Positions 4,202 to 6,691 of a stretch of DNA of 6,691 nucleotides are shown here, one piece after another. Position numbers and translations under genes: made by a program. The stretch's first letter is position 1, and every line of letters starts with the position of its first letter. Below the pieces are notes generated by a model. The model worked only from the letters and a program-made list of their open reading frames with translations, searched no databases and was not told where the DNA came from. This DNA comes from Dehalococcoidia bacterium (GTDB lineage Bacteria; Chloroflexota; Dehalococcoidia; Dehalococcoidales; Fen-1064): NCBI GenBank assembly GCA_003153075.1, contig PMBW01000108.1:3643-10333 (forward strand), written 5' to 3'.

Positions 4202-5371
4202 GTGATTTTAAAAAAATTCCGCTGGTCAATTATTCTTTCGCTGGTTCTGGTGCTCTGGCTGGCATTTACCCAGGTTTGTCTAGCCGCGGGTGATTCGTTA
4301 ATTGATGTTCAAAAGTACGACCGCTCTATCCAGATAATGGCGATGCTGCTGGTCGGCTTCGGTTTCCTGATGGTTTTCCTTAAAAATTATGGGCGCTCGG
4401 CGCTGACCGCAACTTTCCTCCTGGTTAGCGCCGCGATACCCTTATATCTGGTAATAGACAGCACCGGTATTTTTGGCGGCGCTACCGGTGTAGAGGTAGA
4501 CAGATTCGTTTTAGCGGAGTTTGCCGCTGCCAGTCTTTTAATCTGCGCCGGGGCTTGCATGGGCAGGCTAAAGATGCACCAGTATATCGTATTGGCCGTT
4601 TTATTTATTCCACTGTATATGCTTAACCAATGGATAATCCTCGAAAATGGATTGGGGATAATCAGCCAGGGGGCTTTTCTGGATACCGGCGGTTCGATCG
4701 TAATACATACCTTTGGAGCTATATTCGGGTTGGGTGCAGCAATTGCTATAACCCACAAGAAGGAAGCGCCAACTCCAATTGAGTCTAATCATACCAGCGA
4801 CCGTTTCTCAATGCTGGGCAGCATGGTGTTGTGGGTTTTCTGGCCCAGTTTCTGCGCCGCCCTGGTAGCGCCGGAACTGGTACCGTTTACAGCTGTGAAT
4901 GTCGTAATTGCCCTCTGCGGTTCCACTCTGGCAACTTATATAGCGACAGTCGCTTTGAGGCGCAAGATAATGATTTCCGATATTGCCAATGCTTCGCTAG
5001 CCGGCGGCGTGGCGATCGGGGCGACCTGTGCTACGGCTAACCACCCAACGGCATTTGTAATCGGAATTTTGGCCGGGGTCATTTCCACTATCGGGTTTGC
5101 TGTCATCCAACCCAGGTTGGAGAAAACCCTGAAAATGATCGATACCTGCGGCGTTACAAATTTACATGGATGGCCGGGATTAATGGGCGGTATTGCAGCT
5201 GTGTTTGTAGTGAAAGGTCTTAATATCGGCGCTCAGTTTACGGGAATAGGAATTACGATACTAATCGCGCTTATTTCAGGCTATGTTGTCGGGCAAATAG
5301 TGTTACTCTTCGGCAGGCACAAAAAACATTATGATGATTCTGTCGAATTTGTTGACGTCCGCGAGGAGTGA
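4202..5371 (+). CDS. Rh-type (Rh50-like) ammonium/gas channel, Amt/Rh superfamily
   Basis: A 389-residue integral membrane protein expected to conduct NH3/NH4+ and possibly CO2. Residues 1-29 look like a signal peptide (KKFR, hydrophobic core, cleavage around CLA-AG), as in other trimeric Amt/Rh proteins with 11 helices in the mature form; about 11 hydrophobic segments follow (roughly 43-61 to 345-370). The motifs are Rh-like, not AmtB-like: DTGGSIVIHTFGA (161-173) with Asp161 and first pore His169; SMLGSMVLWVFWPSF (203-217); NASLAGGVAIG (263-273); DTCGVTNLHGWPG (314-326) with second pore His322. AmtB-type proteins have DFAGG..VH and the second His in a different context. The acidic tail YDDSVEF...REE also recalls Rh C-termini. 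The gene has its own promoter and long leader and no glnB/glnK partner beside it in the window. Rh versus Amt assignment is confident; the transported species is family knowledge, not read here. Confidence 0.93.
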   Translation: MILKKFRWSIILSLVLVLWLAFTQVCLAAGDSLIDVQKYDRSIQIMAMLLVGFGFLMVFLKNYGRSALTATFLLVSAAIPLYLVIDSTGIFGGATGVEVDRFVLAEFAAASLLICAGACMGRLKMHQYIVLAVLFIPLYMLNQWIILENGLGIISQGAFLDTGGSIVIHTFGAIFGLGAAIAITHKKEAPTPIESNHTSDRFSMLGSMVLWVFWPSFCAALVAPELVPFTAVNVVIALCGSTLATYIATVALRRKIMISDIANASLAGGVAIGATCATANHPTAFVIGILAGVISTIGFAVIQPRLEKTLKMIDTCGVTNLHGWPGLMGGIAAVFVVKGLNIGAQFTGIGITILIALISGYVVGQIVLLFGRHKKHYDDSVEFVDVREE

Positions 5372-5435
5372 TACTAAACCATAAAAAAGCGATTTTGGAC
5401 GGTCATGGGGAATTTGGGGGAATACATATTTCACA

Positions 5436-5460
5436 GGGAAAGCGAATTATTCCCGTTTTT
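5436..5460 (+). terminator. Weak hairpin with T-tract after the Rh gene
   Basis: GGGAA (5436-5440) pairs with TTCCC (5450-5454) around 9 bases, then G and TTTTT. It overlaps the 3' end of the converging rarA gene. The 5-bp stem is short, so this is only a candidate end for the Rh transcript. Confidence 0.3.
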
Positions 5461-6691
5461 CTTTATTAATATTGTTGTTGGCTTTTTTAATAGCGGCCCA
5501 GGTTTTGAGCCGGTCAGCGACCTGTTTTTCATAACCCAGTTCACCGGGGAAGTAAAATTTCTTGTCCTTTAAAGAATCCGGCAGGTGCTGCTGGTCGACG
5601 ACGTGGCCGGGGAAATTGTGGGCGTATTTGTAGCCGTTACCATAACCGCTATCCTTCATTAATTTGGTGACAGCGTTACGAAGATGGAGCGGCACCGGTT
5701 CGTTTTTACCGTTTTTAACCTCTTTTTGAATGCCGGAATAAGCTGTATAGAGGGAATTACTCTTGGGCGCACAGGCTAGATAAACGGCGGCTTCCGCCAG
5801 GGCTAAATTACCTTCGGGCACGCCGATAAAATGCACTGCCTGCTGAGCGGCCATCGCCACCACTAACGCCTGCGGATCGGCCATACCGATATCTTCGGAA
5901 GCGGCGCGGACAAGACGGCGGGCAATGAACAGAGGATCTTCCCCGGCCTCCAACATGCGCGCCAGCCAGTAAAGAGTACCGTCCGGATCAGAATCGCGTA
6001 AAGACTTATGTAAAGCAGAAATCAGATCATAGTGCTGCTCACCAGCGCGGTCATACAGCAAAGACCGATGCTGCAGCGCATCCTCGATAACCGATAGAGT
6101 GACATGCCGCAGTCCTTGCTCATCCGGGGGTGTGGTCATGGCTGCCAATTCCAGCGCGTTTAAGGCGGTGCGGGCATCGCTATTGGAAACGGCAATCAAT
6201 TGTTTGAGGGCGTTTTCGGCGATCTCCACCGGAATATTACCGATGCCTTTTTCTTTATCCTGCATAGCCCGCTGGATGATCAGATTGATCTCGTCTTCGG
6301 TCAACGGTTTCAAGGTAAAGACACGGGCACGGGACAATAACGGCGCGTTGACTTCAAACGAGGGGTTTTCGGTGGTAGCGCCGATCAAGGTGATGGTGCC
6401 GTCTTCAACGTAGGGCAAAACGGCGTCCTGCTGAGATTTGTTGAAACGGTGGATTTCATCGATGAAGAGGATGGTTTTCATCCGGTACAGTTTGCGGCGT
6501 TCCCGCGCTTCTTCGATAATGCGGCGCAGATCCGCCACACCGGCGGTGACGGCGCTGACCGAGCTGAAATGGGAAGCAGTGGTATTGGCAATAATGGTGG
6601 CCAGGGTAGTTTTACCACTGCCGGGAGGCCCCCACAGGATCATCGATGGTAATTGACCGGATTCGATGGCTTTTCTGAGCACGCGCCCTTC
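5447..6691 (-). CDS. rarA: Replication-associated recombination protein A, AAA+ ATPase, N-terminus cut by window edge
   Basis: RarA (MgsA; yeast Mgs1/human WRNIP1 family) is a cytosolic AAA+ ATPase related to clamp-loader subunits that acts at stalled replication forks and DNA ends. The frame runs to the right edge: [17 protein letters not shown] is the normal family sequence before the P-loop, so the GTG at 6682-6680 is an internal valine and roughly 25-40 N-terminal residues are missing. Visible residues, counted from the edge: Walker [10 protein letters not shown] (21-29), Walker B FIDE (76-79), sensor-1 [12 protein letters not shown], arginine-finger region SRARVF (about 120-125), sensor-2 SDARTALN. 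The C-terminal tetramerisation part then follows, with [24 protein letters not shown] and [16 protein letters not shown]. No truncation or frameshift in 414 visible residues. It converges on the Rh gene with 75 bases between stops; no functional link to that gene is expected. Confidence 0.96.
   Translation of the reverse strand, partial: EGRVLRKAIESGQLPSMILWGPPGSGKTTLATIIANTTASHFSSVSAVTAGVADLRRIIEEARERRKLYRMKTILFIDEIHRFNKSQQDAVLPYVEDGTITLIGATTENPSFEVNAPLLSRARVFTLKPLTEDEINLIIQRAMQDKEKGIGNIPVEIAENALKQLIAVSNSDARTALNALELAAMTTPPDEQGLRHVTLSVIEDALQHRSLLYDRAGEQHYDLISALHKSLRDSDPDGTLYWLARMLEAGEDPLFIARRLVRAASEDIGMADPQALVVAMAAQQAVHFIGVPEGNLALAEAAVYLACAPKSNSLYTAYSGIQKEVKNGKNEPVPLHLRNAVTKLMKDSGYGNGYKYAHNFPGHVVDQQHLPDSLKDKKFYFPGELGYEKQVADRLKTWAAIKKANNNINKEKRE

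Noticed and set aside
4387..4758. Long minus-strand open frames inside the Rh gene, and similar ones inside the patatin, GDPD and rarA genes.
   Set aside because: They are antisense shadows of well-supported genes with no family motifs of their own.
5382..5397. AAAAAAGCGATTTT after the Rh gene as a terminator.
   Set aside because: Only a 4-bp AT stem could form; not enough for an intrinsic terminator.

Overview
The window looks like a chromosomal piece of a low-to-medium GC anaerobe-type Firmicute. The evidence is purine-rich Shine-Dalgarno sites (GGAGG, GGAG, GAGGA) 6-7 bases before starts, sigma-A-like promoters with 17-bp spacers, and a U-tailed intrinsic terminator. A member of the Negativicutes (Sporomusa/Pelosinus type) is my guess from general gene flavour only; nothing in the sequence proves it.

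Left part (1-2688, plus strand): four tightly packed genes that read as one operon whose promoter lies outside the window. They are the 3' part of a gamma-glutamylcyclotransferase-like gene, two successive patatin-like phospholipase genes, and a glycerophosphodiester phosphodiesterase. The first patatin has an intact Ser/Asp dyad. The second keeps the fold signatures but has lost the catalytic Asp-Gly and the last Gly of GxSxG, so it looks like a pseudoenzyme. Patatins deacylate phospholipids and the phosphodiesterase cleaves the resulting deacylated head-group diester, so the cassette suggests membrane phospholipid turnover. A strong bidirectional terminator (2797-2829) separates it from the next gene, which converges on it.

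Middle part (2860-5371): a minus-strand gene for a small helix-turn-helix/zinc-ribbon protein and a plus-strand gene for an Rh-type (Rh50-like) ammonium/CO2 channel are divergently arranged around an 811-bp non-coding region. That region is the most interesting part of the window. It contains a good promoter facing each way (TTGATT-N17-TATAAT on minus; TTGACG-N17-TATAAT on plus). Each implies an unusually long 5' leader (about 280 and 228 nt) that can form hairpins. Between and across the promoters lie three copies of a TTRTTACCAA-like motif and two 12-bp perfect palindromes. The leader of the regulator gene can form either a U-tailed hairpin or a competing nested structure, an attenuator-like layout. 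A natural hypothesis is that the HTH/zinc protein, these operators or the leaders control the Rh channel, but this is inference.

Right part (5447-6691, minus strand): most of rarA (mgsA), an AAA+ replication-fork maintenance ATPase, cut by the right edge so that its N-terminus is missing. It converges on the Rh gene. It is an ordinary housekeeping gene.
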